The translations under genes and the position numbers were made by a program. DNA of 64,000 nucleotides from Pirellulales bacterium (lineage in GTDB: Bacteria; Planctomycetota; Planctomycetia; Pirellulales; Lacipirellulaceae): contig JAKVCC010000010.1 in NCBI GenBank assembly GCA_022448265.1, positions 124,001-188,000 on the forward strand, in the 5' to 3' direction. Shown piece by piece: positions 8,923-18,226 of this stretch. The notes beneath the pieces are model-generated. The model was not told the origin of the DNA. It did no database searches and worked only from the letters and a program-made list of their open reading frames with translations. Each line of letters starts with the position of its first letter. Position 1 is the stretch's first letter.

Positions 8923-11205
8923 TCAGCTTTCGACAGCTTCAGACAACTTTTTCGGCTTCGCATTCAGGTTTCGGTGCAAACGGGTGATGCGGCGATCCGC
9001 TTTCAGTGGAACGCCGTTGACCACTGAACCTAGCACCCGAATTCCGAGACTTCGCAACAATTCTGTGGCCTGATAAATCTTGCGTACCTCACTGTGATCG
9101 CGCAATACCGTAAGAATAACCCCATCAACATGCTGCCCTATAGAGAGAGTATCGGCAAGTCCGAGTACAGGCGGTGCGTCGATAACAACAAAATCAAAAT
9201 CTGCACGCAACTTTTCGAAAACGAGCTGGAGCTGATCCGTCGCCAAGCTATGGATGGCGTCCATATCACATACGCCCGCCGGCAACAACCAGAGCCCCTC
9301 GGTATTCGTTGGACGAACAGCGTCAGAAATATCGATCTCAGATCGCAAAACCTCGCACAAGCCATCTTCTGCCGGCATACCAAAGAGCTTATAAAGCGCT
9401 GGTTCTCGCAGGTCACCGTCAACCAACAAGGTCCGACGCCCGGCACGGCTAAGGCTCAGGGCCAGATGGCTGGCCACAGTGGTCGTTCCTTCCATCGTTC
9501 CCGGGCTGGTGACAAGAACCACCTGTCGGCCGCGGGAGGTAGAATCGTGCATAATTGTGGTACGGACATTGTCGATGGACTCAGAAAGCTGCAGCGCAAT
9601 CGGGCTGCCAGGCTGCATGGCCGATCGCGACGCAATCGGGGGTAACGTGCCTAGAACTCGGATTCCCAACCCCTCATCCACGTCCGACGCGCCATTCAGG
9701 CGACGACGACGAAATTCGACCATCGCTACCAAATAGCACGTCCCACAAAAGGCACCAACGGCGCCCAGACCCGCGATGGCGCATCGCTCTATGATATTAA
9801 TCTGCTCTTCGGCATACGCGTGCTGAATGATGCGGATATTGTCTCGGGAGGTTTGATCCTGGACACTCGCGCTACGCAATTGGTAGTCCATCGTACTGGC
9901 AATCGAGCGAAGCTGCTCGATCTCCGAAAATTTCATCGCCAGCATCGCCGATTTTTCCCCTCGTATTTGCAACTGCTCGTATTTTTCTTGTCGATCTTCC
10001 TGCAAGCCTGCCAGGACACCGTTAATTTGGTCGCGACGCGTCATGTATTCGACCATCGCCAAACGCACAGCTTCACTAGGTCGCGAGCTGAGCTCTTTTC
10101 GCAATTCGCTTCCTTTTTGGTACTCGTACTGCTGAATCGCTTGGGCAAGCTGCTGTGCCTGCCTCTGTAAACTCTTGATCTTGGCTGAACTGCCCTTGCC
10201 GATTGACTGCAGTGCACGAATGCGCTCTTCAATACTGTATACCTCGGTCTGGTAGCCCATCATTGTTGGGTCTTCGGCCAACTCAGCGGCGATCGCATCG
10301 TCAACCGCGGCAGGGCTATTAGCAGTCTGCATGATGAGTTGTTTCGCTACCTCTATTTCAACCTTTTCTTTGTTGGCATCGATGATTGCGCGATCAATCC
10401 AACGAATGTCGTTACCTAGCATAGCAACGATTTGCGTAGCAATCGGCGAATCACCACCACCCAGGGTCTCGATAAGCTTGTTGTACTCATCCAGCTTGTC
10501 TTCCAGCTCTTTAGACTGTTCCCGGTGTAACTGCTCTAGCTTTTCCACGACTACTTTGTTTTGAAGACTCTTGGTATCACTTATCTCCTTTTGGTAAGCT
10601 TTGACCACAGAATCAACAATCTTTACCATCTCCTCCGCATTCTCTTCGCCGTCATAACGGACCTCAAGAATCTCACCCATAAAAGTGGTCCTGAGTTCTT
10701 CGGTAAGCCATTGCAAGGCATTGGAGCCTTCTTTCCTTACCGCCTCGAGCTGAGCGATGGACTTTGGGGTAAGTGCGCGTTTAAGAACGAAGGCACTCTT
10801 GAGCAACGCCTTTTGCGTCTCCTGAAAAAACTCTAATTCTTTGATCTGCATCTTCTGTGTTTCACCGTCCCAAGTCTGTTCCTCTTGCGCTTGGACTTCG
10901 AGCAGCGCGGTCACCGACGAAGAAAGCGGGAATATCCACAACAGAAAAATGGCAGCCAGAACGGCCGACAGCAGACCAAAGAGCATGGCCGCCATCCATC
11001 TTCGCCGGAGACCGTTGAGTAGCCAGGTTTGATTGAACGAGCCGTGAATGATTTCAGGTCCCTGCGGCATGCCCGGTCCAAACCCGGTCATGGGAGGGAA
11101 CGCGACCGGTTGGGCCGCAACCATCGCGCGGGAAGCATCCTGATTTCCAGCTAACGGGGGGTACATTACCTCGGAGCCACCAAGACCTGGATCATAATTA
11201 GACAT
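8923..11205 (-). CDS. Wzc/CpsD-like exopolysaccharide chain-length and ATPase protein with altered Walker A
   Basis: A 760-residue polysaccharide co-polymerase. After a proline-rich cytoplasmic start it has a helix at about 70-92, a long coiled-coil periplasmic region (about 110-470), a second helix (about 485-505), then a BY-kinase-type nucleotide domain. That domain keeps Walker A' (LLVDGDLREP) and Walker B (FVVIDAPPVLG). The Walker A reads SPGTMEGTTTVA: the invariant Lys is Thr (codon ACG at 9484-9486). The C-terminus (RNLNAKPKKLSEAVES) lacks the usual Tyr cluster. It may therefore regulate chain length without tyrosine autokinase activity. I chose ATG 11205 (MSNYDPG), with GCGAGGTG upstream, over an upstream in-frame start at 11277. 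It lies between exosortase and MMPL genes, all on minus. Confidence 0.87.
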   Translation of the reverse strand: MSNYDPGLGGSEVMYPPLAGNQDASRAMVAAQPVAFPPMTGFGPGMPQGPEIIHGSFNQTWLLNGLRRRWMAAMLFGLLSAVLAAIFLLWIFPLSSSVTALLEVQAQEEQTWDGETQKMQIKELEFFQETQKALLKSAFVLKRALTPKSIAQLEAVRKEGSNALQWLTEELRTTFMGEILEVRYDGEENAEEMVKIVDSVVKAYQKEISDTKSLQNKVVVEKLEQLHREQSKELEDKLDEYNKLIETLGGGDSPIATQIVAMLGNDIRWIDRAIIDANKEKVEIEVAKQLIMQTANSPAAVDDAIAAELAEDPTMMGYQTEVYSIEERIRALQSIGKGSSAKIKSLQRQAQQLAQAIQQYEYQKGSELRKELSSRPSEAVRLAMVEYMTRRDQINGVLAGLQEDRQEKYEQLQIRGEKSAMLAMKFSEIEQLRSIASTMDYQLRSASVQDQTSRDNIRIIQHAYAEEQINIIERCAIAGLGAVGAFCGTCYLVAMVEFRRRRLNGASDVDEGLGIRVLGTLPPIASRSAMQPGSPIALQLSESIDNVRTTIMHDSTSRGRQVVLVTSPGTMEGTTTVASHLALSLSRAGRRTLLVDGDLREPALYKLFGMPAEDGLCEVLRSEIDISDAVRPTNTEGLWLLPAGVCDMDAIHSLATDQLQLVFEKLRADFDFVVIDAPPVLGLADTLSIGQHVDGVILTVLRDHSEVRKIYQATELLRSLGIRVLGSVVNGVPLKADRRITRLHRNLNAKPKKLSEAVES

Positions 11206-11523
11206 CGAACACCTCGCTCTCATCCGATTGGTTGGGTAAGTCGCGAGAATTACCTGCAAGTTGCGGACCAAAACCAACGGCCCTCGTTAGTTTTGGACGG
11301 AAGGTACCGCCACGCACACTCTACAAGCGAGTGGGCGTGGTGTTTCCTCAACGTCAGGTTGCGTACTTGCAACACTGGTTCAGGCAGCCATCAGTGGCTT
11401 CCAGTTCGTGGATTCTAATCCGTCGCTTCCATTCCCCAAGTACTCCGAAGCCCCAATAAATAGCGAGCCCAAATCCAACCAAGGACTCAGCGGGGCGCCG
11501 CCTGGGGACACCGCCCAGCACTG
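11206..11523. promoter_or_regulatory. Gap between exosortase and Wzc-like genes with a GC-rich hairpin at 11310-11340
   Basis: About 320 bases without a gene. CCACGCACACTC (11310-11321) can pair with GAGTGGGCGTGG (11329-11340) around a 7-base loop, with one mismatch. There is no T run on either strand, so it is more like an RNA structure or attenuating hairpin in the leader of the Wzc-like gene than a terminator. The role is inferred from position only. Confidence 0.4.
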
Positions 11524-12645
11524 CTAACCGGCTGCTGCATCGAAAGCTGCATAGTCGTCGACATCGATGGGTATAGAGATTCTACGCAATAGCTCCAATT
11601 CAGCCCACAAGATTCCCATCGCGACAGGCATCATACCCAGACCGGCCCAATCGTGGACCCATTCCTTCAATTCTTCGCTCTCTGGAAAAAACTTGAATAG
11701 CAGAGCCGTAACTGTGATGCGGATTACGTTTGTAACAAGGGCCACAGGAATTGCGCTCAGCAGAATGATCAAGCGATCCCACCAGGGCCGCTCAACCATT
11801 AAAATGGCCAGCGCCACCGACATGGCCCCAAAGATCGTCGCCATGCGCAAGCCACTGCAAGCATCGGCAATATCAAGCGGAATCTGATCGATCAGTATCT
11901 TATTGCCGTCGCGCATCGCCGAACAACCAAGTAGTTGCAGAGTCCAGGTACTGGCAACTGCGGCAACTCCCTGCAATTTCATGAGTACGGTTGTTTCCAG
12001 CATCGCCGGAAGCGGGAACATGAAAATGGAAAACCCCAGGGGTGGCCCCGCCCAGGTCAGCATAGCCGTACCCCCTACAATCAGACACGCACTTAACAGG
12101 GCCCCAACGAAGCTCAATCGATCCAGCGGGTTCCAGTCGAACTCGGCCGCCACAAGACGTATGAGCAGGCACACCACAAGGATCCCGACACCGGCCCACC
12201 GTACTCCGACCGCGACCTCCCTGAGCTGCGCAGTCCGCAGGTGATAAAAACATAGCCCGAGCAACACTAACACACCAACAAGCACGACTGAGGATGGTGT
12301 GGATTCTTGAATCACAGCAACAGAAAAAATACCCAAAGCAACCAACAGGACGGCGGCAGAGGCAAGCAGCTCATTGGTAGTCGCCCTTATATCCACTCCC
12401 GAGCGCATGAATAGTAAAAGAATCGTGATCAACGGCAAGATCCAACCGTGAGAATAGAGCCCTTTTTGCCAGTGGCTCGAAGTGTACTCGATCATATTCC
12501 AGTAGCCGGCCGTCATGCACATGACAAGCACGGCAAACACGGCCCACATCTTGGAATTGGCTGCGGAATCAAGAGGCGCTGCGCTCGCCGCATATTCCAT
12601 CTCGGACGTGACGCCGGCACTGAAGGGATGTTGCTGATCTGACAT
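11524..12645 (-). CDS. Exosortase (membrane transpeptidase family)
   Basis: A 373-residue polytopic membrane protein with eight to ten hydrophobic segments. The exosortase/archaeosortase catalytic triad is in place: Cys in DIADACSGLR (about residue 263), Arg in TNVIRIT (about 309) and His in WVHDWAGLG (about 331). The family cleaves C-terminal sorting signals of secreted proteins such as PEP-CTERM proteins and links them to the cell surface or exopolysaccharide. No substrate with such a tail is evident in this window. The start is uncertain: ATG 12645 (MSDQQHPF) has a GGTGG about 10 bases upstream, while in-frame ATGs at 12663 and 12675 would add up to ten residues. It heads the minus arm of the polysaccharide locus; EpsI is on the plus arm. 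Confidence 0.9.
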   Translation of the reverse strand: MSDQQHPFSAGVTSEMEYAASAAPLDSAANSKMWAVFAVLVMCMTAGYWNMIEYTSSHWQKGLYSHGWILPLITILLLFMRSGVDIRATTNELLASAAVLLVALGIFSVAVIQESTPSSVVLVGVLVLLGLCFYHLRTAQLREVAVGVRWAGVGILVVCLLIRLVAAEFDWNPLDRLSFVGALLSACLIVGGTAMLTWAGPPLGFSIFMFPLPAMLETTVLMKLQGVAAVASTWTLQLLGCSAMRDGNKILIDQIPLDIADACSGLRMATIFGAMSVALAILMVERPWWDRLIILLSAIPVALVTNVIRITVTALLFKFFPESEELKEWVHDWAGLGMMPVAMGILWAELELLRRISIPIDVDDYAAFDAAAG

Positions 12646-13367
12646 CAAGAAACCACCGTCCATCGCGTGAAGCATGTCATTCGTAGGAAGTCGGCCCGCC
12701 AGCCGTCTGGGACCAAATACGATCCACCGGCAAGTTGAGACAACAAGTCACAAGGGCCCGCAACTCGCATCACCCCTCCGCAAATTGGGACTATCCGCGG
12801 CCGCCTCAAACCATGGAATCCGTCAAACCGTGGATACTGCCAACCGAGTCGACCAGACCCCACCAAAACGGCCCTAGGGCACTTCCCAGGACGCGCCGAG
12901 CCAAACCCACGTCCTCCACCAAGCTCTGCAATAGCAGGCACCGGCAGGCCCGTTGAGCGTGGCTCATCCTTAGTTTGAGAATACGCGAGCTTAGGAAATC
13001 TGTCAAACGTCAGGGAAATTAGGTGAGACAGCTAAACCTATTGCGTGCCTAGGTTTAGCGATCCCGGTGCCACTAGCAATCGGCATGCTGCATGGACCCC
13101 TCATTCTAGCCTGCCTGGCCTCTGGGACTGACTGGGCCACCAATGTAGGGACTGCTAAGGAACGAGTTGCAGCAGATCGCACAAAGCTAGCACGCTTTCG
13201 TTTCAGGTAGTTTTTGTGCGGTAGGCAAGTTCAGGCCAAAGTCGAAGTTAGATTTTACCGATTGTAGAAATTGTATGCGTTAGCGAACGCCTAACGACTG
13301 GACGTTGATTGCCAATCGGCTGCAAGCTGTTGCCGACCCCGCGCATCTCAGCAAGAGAGACCATCCC
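12646..13367. other. Divergent intergenic region of the exopolysaccharide locus
   Basis: About 720 bases separate the exosortase arm from the Wza arm. Open frames inside have no recognisable homology and poor start contexts, so I call no gene. The notable element is the inverted repeat at 13031-13059, listed separately. A length this great for a promoter region leaves room for a regulatory RNA or binding sites, but nothing else stands out. Confidence 0.5.
13031..13059. promoter_or_regulatory. Perfect 10-base inverted repeat, candidate operator
   Basis: GCTAAACCTA (13031-13040) and TAGGTTTAGC (13050-13059) are exact reverse complements separated by nine bases. There is no flanking T run, so a terminator is unlikely. 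It sits between two divergent arms of the polysaccharide/exosortase locus, where a dimeric regulator could act on both. Function is inferred from symmetry and position. Confidence 0.5.
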
Positions 13368-14432
13368 ATGACTAGATACAACCTTGGCATTTTTCATGCC
13401 GGCAGAATCTTCGGCTTGGCCGCTCTCTGGGGTAGCACACTCGGATGCACGGCTTTTTTAGCTCCTCGCGAACCGTTTCCCGCAACTCCACCGCCACCCC
13501 CCCTCGAAAGTAATGTGCCGCGCGAACTCGACAAGGTAACGCTGCCCCGTTACATGATCGAGCCACCCGATATTCTGCTCATTGAAGGAGTAAAGCTGGT
13601 TCCCAAATCGCCGCACAAGATTGAGACTTTTGACGCCTTGCTAGTACGCGCCATCGGCACCTATGACGAGTTTCCGATAGACGATGCCTATACGGTCGAC
13701 GCGGATGGCAGTATCAATTTTGGCCCGACCTATGGACGGATCAGCGTCGTTGGAGAAACCATTGGGGAGGCCGAAGATAAAATCAGGTCGGAATTGTCGA
13801 AGATCCTCTCGCAGGTCGACGTTTCTTTGTCGTTGCTGCAGGGCGCCGGCGCCCAGCAAGTGACGGGGCAGCACTTAGTGGGTCCCGACGGCCGGGTGAA
13901 TTTGGGTACCTACGGGTCGGTTTTTGTTGCCGGCATGACCATTGAGGCGGCCCAAGCCGCAGTCGAAGAACAGCTCAAGGAAAAACTGGAGGATCCCCAG
14001 GTATTCGTTGACGTGCTGGCCTATAACAGCAAGGTGTACTACGTCGTTACTCAAGGAGCTGGCTTTGGTGACGAAGTCCGCCGCCTGCCCATCACGGGTA
14101 ACGAAACTGTGCTAGACGCCGTCGCCCTTATAGGAGGCCTCTCGCGTTTTTCCACCACCAAGCTTTGGATTGCCCGGCCCGCACCAAATGGCGTCGGCTG
14201 CGAGCAAGTTTTGCCCGTCCAGTGGGAAGACATCACCGGAGGCGCTTCGACGGCGACCAATTACCAACTGATGCCGGGCGACCGGCTGTTTATCGCCGAA
14301 AACAAGATAACCAAGGTCAGCGAAGTTGTTGCCAACGCGCTACGACCGTTCGAAACCGTGGTGGGCTTTGTTTCACTTACGACATCAACGGCGAACCGCA
14401 TTGTTCGATTTGGTCTAGGGAACACATTCTAA
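13368..14432 (+). CDS. Outer-membrane polysaccharide export lipoprotein (Wza-like, PES/SLBB)
   Basis: A 354-residue export protein. It has a lipoprotein signal with lipobox STLGC near residue 30, then the polysaccharide export domain (YMIEPPDILLIEGV, then TVDADGSINFGP and GRISVVGETIGEAEDKI), and SLBB-like repeats (HLVGPDGRVNLGTYGSVFVAG, then the segment around VYYVVTQGAG). A DGxINxGxxGxVxVxGxT pattern occurs twice, as in Wza relatives. It should form the outer-membrane channel for the exopolysaccharide whose inner-membrane partner is the Wzc-like protein. I chose ATG 13368 over the TTG at 13305 because it places the signal peptide at the N-terminus. Two genes follow on the same strand. Confidence 0.9.
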   Translation: MTRYNLGIFHAGRIFGLAALWGSTLGCTAFLAPREPFPATPPPPPLESNVPRELDKVTLPRYMIEPPDILLIEGVKLVPKSPHKIETFDALLVRAIGTYDEFPIDDAYTVDADGSINFGPTYGRISVVGETIGEAEDKIRSELSKILSQVDVSLSLLQGAGAQQVTGQHLVGPDGRVNLGTYGSVFVAGMTIEAAQAAVEEQLKEKLEDPQVFVDVLAYNSKVYYVVTQGAGFGDEVRRLPITGNETVLDAVALIGGLSRFSTTKLWIARPAPNGVGCEQVLPVQWEDITGGASTATNYQLMPGDRLFIAENKITKVSEVVANALRPFETVVGFVSLTTSTANRIVRFGLGNTF

Positions 14433-14487
14433 TCTCCCGCACTACGGAAGGACCAAACGAAATCGCCACCCAACAGAGGATTTGTAG

Positions 14488-15162
14488 ATGTTAGATCATT
14501 GCCCTGCGAAACAGCGCCTGGTACTTGCTACCGCGATCCTACTACTGGGCATGTCGCCCATGGACGCTGCCGACGGCGCCACCGGTTGTCAGCAGCCAAT
14601 ACCGAGTCCATGCGCGGCCGACGGCATATGCCGGCCAAACCTCGAGTGGGGTTATAGTCACACCCGATGGCGCCCCTGGCCCGGGGATACAGCCCTTGAC
14701 GCTCCGTCCGAGGACAACGCAACAGCACCCGAAGACGAAGAAGTCCTTCTGGAGCCGTATGAACTGCCCAAAATCGAGGAGGAGGATTTGCGAGGACCTG
14801 CAAAAAAGAAGAATCCGGTAGCCGATGCAAAGCGTGCGGAAGATGCGTCCCATCCATTGCCAGATGAAAGCGAATTACCTGAGCAGGACGAAATTGATTT
14901 CCGGGCAATCGACGTGGAGGGGGCACAGATTGACCGTCAGGACAACAGTTGGATGCGTCCAGCCCGTGATGCCGACGGGCCCCCTGCACTGCCCGCAAGC
15001 CTTCGTGAAGTGGCCAGCCTCCAGTACCAACCCTCGCGGAGTCCATTCTTCGAACAGAAGCCCGATCCAAAGTTCGTCCCTGCCCATGTAGACCAACCGA
15101 CCAGTATTCGCTGGATCAACCCGGCCGCAGCAACTCTATCCACAGAATCACCGGCAACTTAG
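14488..15162 (+). CDS. Acidic secreted protein of unknown function in the exosortase locus
   Basis: A 224-residue protein I do not recognise. It has a signal peptide (hydrophobic run LVLATAILLLGMSPMDAADG), then two or three Cys residues in a short CQQPIPSPCAADGICRP segment, then a low-complexity region rich in Glu, Asp and Pro (EDNATAPEDEEVLLEPYELP, around residues 77-97) that looks disordered. There is no PEP-CTERM-like tail, so it is not an obvious exosortase substrate. AGAGGA precedes ATG 14488. It lies 55 bases after the Wza-like gene and before EpsI, which suggests a periplasmic role in export or processing. Confidence 0.7.
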   Translation: MLDHCPAKQRLVLATAILLLGMSPMDAADGATGCQQPIPSPCAADGICRPNLEWGYSHTRWRPWPGDTALDAPSEDNATAPEDEEVLLEPYELPKIEEEDLRGPAKKKNPVADAKRAEDASHPLPDESELPEQDEIDFRAIDVEGAQIDRQDNSWMRPARDADGPPALPASLREVASLQYQPSRSPFFEQKPDPKFVPAHVDQPTSIRWINPAAATLSTESPAT

Positions 15163-15464
15163 ACCCGGCGGTAGTCGATGATTTGCCTGCCTTGGGTCGC
15201 GATCCCAGCCCGCGCATCGCAGCCAGAACGTAATAGGCTCGTGACCGAAGCTCCTCACTCGAATTGCTTGACACGGGCCGGCATCAGGCATAACGTAAAG
15301 TTCAGCATTTCCGGAGGCCCCCCTGCACTCCCAGTGGGACAATATCAGCTTGATGGGCACACTTTGATAGTCTTGGGGGGGGAGTGATAAAACCTCTGCG
15401 TGATAATGTTTGCGCGATAAGCTTTGCGCCACAATCTCAGTCCAACAAGAAATGAGTCGTGACG

Positions 15465-16235
15465 ATGAGTCGTGCCATCTTTCCCCTTGCTGCTGCCTTC
15501 TTGCTAATTATCTCACTTTCATTGGTAGAGGGCGTGATGCGCGATCGCTGGGCCGAACCCGGGGCGGAGGCCGCGGAGTTAGGTGAGCGATTTAAGAACG
15601 TACCCATGCAAATTGGTGATTGGCAAGGCGAGAATTTGCCGGTGGACGAGGTGACCAGAAGTACCGCGGGAGCGGTCCGCTATGTTTCGCGCCGTTACGT
15701 CCATAATGACACGCAAAACACTGTGCGAATTTGGTTGATCGTGGGTCACTCGCGTGACGTTTTGCGGCACACACCTAATATCTGCTACCCCAACCAGGGC
15801 TTTCGTGCAGTGGGCAGTCCGCTGAAACATCCGATAGAAATTACCGGGCAGAAATCCGCTGAATTTTACACGGCCAAGTATTCTAAGGAGGACCCCTCCG
15901 GGCGACACGCGGAACGCGTATTTTGGGCGTGGAATCATCCCGACAATAATCGCTGGGAAGCGCCCGATAGTCGGCGAACACATTACGGATTGGTAAAGGC
16001 GCTCTATAAACTCTATTTTGTTAGCAATGTGGGCCGCGACGAAGACACGGTCGAAAGCAACGTTTCGATAGAATTCATGGAACTTATGCTTCCGGCGCTG
16101 AGCGAAGCGCTGTTTCCTGAGGAGGGGGCCAACGAAGGGGAAACAACCGCGAGCTCTGACTCCTCGAGTTCGGAGGACGTGGCAAGTGCGGACACAGCCC
16201 AACCGTTGGGCGAAGCTGGCTCCGATTCAGAGTAA
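15465..16235 (+). CDS. EpsI/DUF3485 exosortase-associated protein
   Basis: A 256-residue protein of the EpsI family that accompanies exosortases, sometimes fused to them. After a signal anchor (FPLAAAFLLIISLSLVEG) the family pattern follows: VPMQIGDWQGENLPVDE, VRIWLIVGHSRDVLRHTPNICYPNQGF with the conserved Cys, then the AERVFWAWNHPDNNRW region. The family's biochemical role is unclear; it is thought to assist exosortase-linked surface polymer assembly. The tail is rich in Ser, Glu and Asp. The start is ATG 15465; a GTG two codons earlier is in frame, and the sequence ATGAGTCGTG occurs twice around the start. About 300 bases separate it from the preceding gene. Confidence 0.85.
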   Translation: MSRAIFPLAAAFLLIISLSLVEGVMRDRWAEPGAEAAELGERFKNVPMQIGDWQGENLPVDEVTRSTAGAVRYVSRRYVHNDTQNTVRIWLIVGHSRDVLRHTPNICYPNQGFRAVGSPLKHPIEITGQKSAEFYTAKYSKEDPSGRHAERVFWAWNHPDNNRWEAPDSRRTHYGLVKALYKLYFVSNVGRDEDTVESNVSIEFMELMLPALSEALFPEEGANEGETTASSDSSSSEDVASADTAQPLGEAGSDSE

Positions 16236-16546
16236 TCTCAGAAAAATCTCTGCAGTGCTGGGGCGCACGTCAGCAAATGCTGCTACACCACGCGAAACGA
16301 TCATTGCAGCCGCTCCTCAATTTAGGCATCACTTCTCCGAGAGTTGAATCCTTGCGACGCTCGCGACGCGCCTCAACTCGGAAGCCAAGAAGAGCCTTTG
16401 CGCTTAAACAATAGTCCGCCCGCACACTTCAGTTCACCTGCCTACCAATAGACCCATCCAATAAAAACGGGGCCCCGTGCAGGCACCCCGTGGGGATCGA
16501 TCGGACCGCTAGAAGCGACAACGAAGTCCAATCGCCCAAACTCAGA
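16236..16546. other. Convergent gap between EpsI and DUF1559 genes
   Basis: About 310 bases between two convergent genes. Apart from the minus-strand hairpin terminator at 16463-16492 I see nothing gene-like. Confidence 0.5.
16463..16492 (-). terminator. Intrinsic terminator for the DUF1559 gene
   Basis: On the minus strand ACGGGGTGCC, a short loop and GGGCCCCGT form a GC-rich stem with one bulge, followed directly by TTTTTAT. It lies about 55 bases beyond the stop of the DUF1559 gene, the expected place for its terminator. Confidence 0.7.
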
Positions 16547-17638
16547 TCAATAGTCGTTGTCGCTGGGTTGAGTTAAATCGCGATCTGAAATCGTCCCCGC
16601 GGCGTTGACAAGGTCCGACTTCTTGTGGTTGGAGGTCATGAGCTGCGCGTACACAACCAGATCGATCTGGTCGACGATGCCCACAACCTGACCACCTACA
16701 AATGCCACGTTGACCAATCCATTGTGATTACTGGAGGGGAAACCATCGTTGATAAGCATTTCACCCACACTGTCATAACTATCTGATTCTCTCTGGCCAT
16801 TGATGCGGCGAAACTGCAGACCCGTCTTGGGATCGGCGTTCGCCGACGCACCTTGCAACGCGTCCACCACGAGCTTCGGTTGTTCCCACATAAAACCGAA
16901 GTGATACTTTTTGTCGGGCGTGCTGTTGCGATCCGCTTCCGTGCTATACCCCCAGTGGACCGCATTCATATTCTCCGACAACATCATCGTGTGCGTCGTG
17001 CCATCGCCTTTGGCTTGCAGATAAGCGATCGTCATAACAATTTCTGGGTCTGGCCCGGGCATGTCGCGGCAATCGGCTGGGCCTGCCGAACTTTTCAGTG
17101 GATTGCTGATTACCCGCGTTCGATCAAAAAACACTCCGTTGGCCGGATTCTCCTGATAATGATGATGATGGCCACCAGGCGCACTTTCGTTCTGCGCAAA
17201 GCCAGCGTTTGCACAGTAGGACAGGCTGGGAATACCCGGGGTAACCTGCGGATCACTGGGGCAATTGAGAATCTCGAGTTCTGCAAAGTAGTCGCTAACG
17301 ACACTTCCATCCTGAAAACCCAGGCTCCAACGATCCCACAAGGCATTTGCTTCCATATAGGGAAACGTCATTACGACCCAACTCGCCCGTTGTTGCTGTG
17401 CGGCCGGCGCACCATTAATGCCAATTTTGTTGATATAACCCGGCAGGTCGCCGACAGACGACTCGCGTGAGGCCAGCGCCTTGACGAACTGGGTCAAGTT
17501 GTTTTTGCATGTGTTGTTCCGCGCTGCCTCCCGCGCCGCCTGCACCGCCGGCAACAACAACGCCACCAGGGTGCCGATGATGGCGATCACCACCAGCAAT
17601 TCAACCAATGTAAACGCGTATTTCCGAATTGGCCTCAT
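16547..17638 (-). CDS. DUF1559 prepilin-type surface protein
   Basis: A 363-residue member of the DUF1559 family that is greatly expanded in planctomycetes. The N-terminus is a type IV prepilin methylation motif: a short basic leader, then [20 protein letters not shown] with Glu at +5, so cleavage before Phe by a prepilin peptidase is expected. This is followed by [21 protein letters not shown], the DUF1559 hallmark. The C-terminal part keeps a degenerate version of the SRHPGGxNxxFxDGSV segment ([20 protein letters not shown]). The family is thought to be secreted and pseudopilin-like; its actual role is unknown. It stands alone, divergent from fae, with its own terminator. Confidence 0.92.
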   Translation of the reverse strand: MRPIRKYAFTLVELLVVIAIIGTLVALLLPAVQAAREAARNNTCKNNLTQFVKALASRESSVGDLPGYINKIGINGAPAAQQQRASWVVMTFPYMEANALWDRWSLGFQDGSVVSDYFAELEILNCPSDPQVTPGIPSLSYCANAGFAQNESAPGGHHHHYQENPANGVFFDRTRVISNPLKSSAGPADCRDMPGPDPEIVMTIAYLQAKGDGTTHTMMLSENMNAVHWGYSTEADRNSTPDKKYHFGFMWEQPKLVVDALQGASANADPKTGLQFRRINGQRESDSYDSVGEMLINDGFPSSNHNGLVNVAFVGGQVVGIVDQIDLVVYAQLMTSNHKKSDLVNAAGTISDRDLTQPSDNDY

Positions 17639-18226
17639 CTCTGATTCCTCCTAGGCACGAACAAATGACCAATAGCCTCGACAGGGTATTTCGAGAGGTC
17701 TCCGCTCCAAAGACCCTTCGTTCCGACAGGGCTATCTCAACCGCCCCCCACTACAGCCAGCCCGTGCAAACAGGACCTATTGCAATGGCTCCGTCAGGCA
17801 AACTTCCGCCGCCGCGTGCCACAAACACGAATGAAAATAATAGCGATTTCGCGCGCATACTGCGTCATCCTACAGACACCCTATTGTCTCAGATTTAGCT
17901 CGTTTTGTCTAGCAAGCACCGCCGGTGGCGGCGCCCTTGCTCAGAAATAGGAGGTTTCTCGCAACTCTACTGAATGCCTTTGATTGCGCCTTGGACGAGG
18001 GCAGTTGATCCCAAGCATAAGACGATGGTATGTTGTCGGGCTAATAACTGATTCCCGTGGAACGCCCCCTAGGGCGTGCGCGTCCAGATGCCGTACGGCC
18101 AGAGCCACTTGCAAATGGGGCGGCCCTGAATTTCGCTGGCAATACCGCTGGGACCATTTTTCGTTTTGTTGGGACCATTTCTGATACAACCTTTTTTCGG
18201 TAGATCCACTGAGGAGATAAAGAACC
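17639..18226. promoter_or_regulatory. Divergent promoter region of DUF1559 gene and fae, with a direct repeat near fae
   Basis: About 590 bases. Close to fae, TGGGACCATTT occurs twice, at about 18149 and 18171, on a spacing of roughly 22 bases, or two helical turns, which suits a tandem regulator site. A GAGGAGATAAAG ribosome site lies just before ATG 18227. The small frames here have no recognisable homology and I call none of them. Confidence 0.4.

Noticed and set aside
12645-12941. 98-codon frame on minus, upstream of the exosortase gene
   Set aside because: Composition is not protein-like, no homology is recognised, and its start has no ribosome site.
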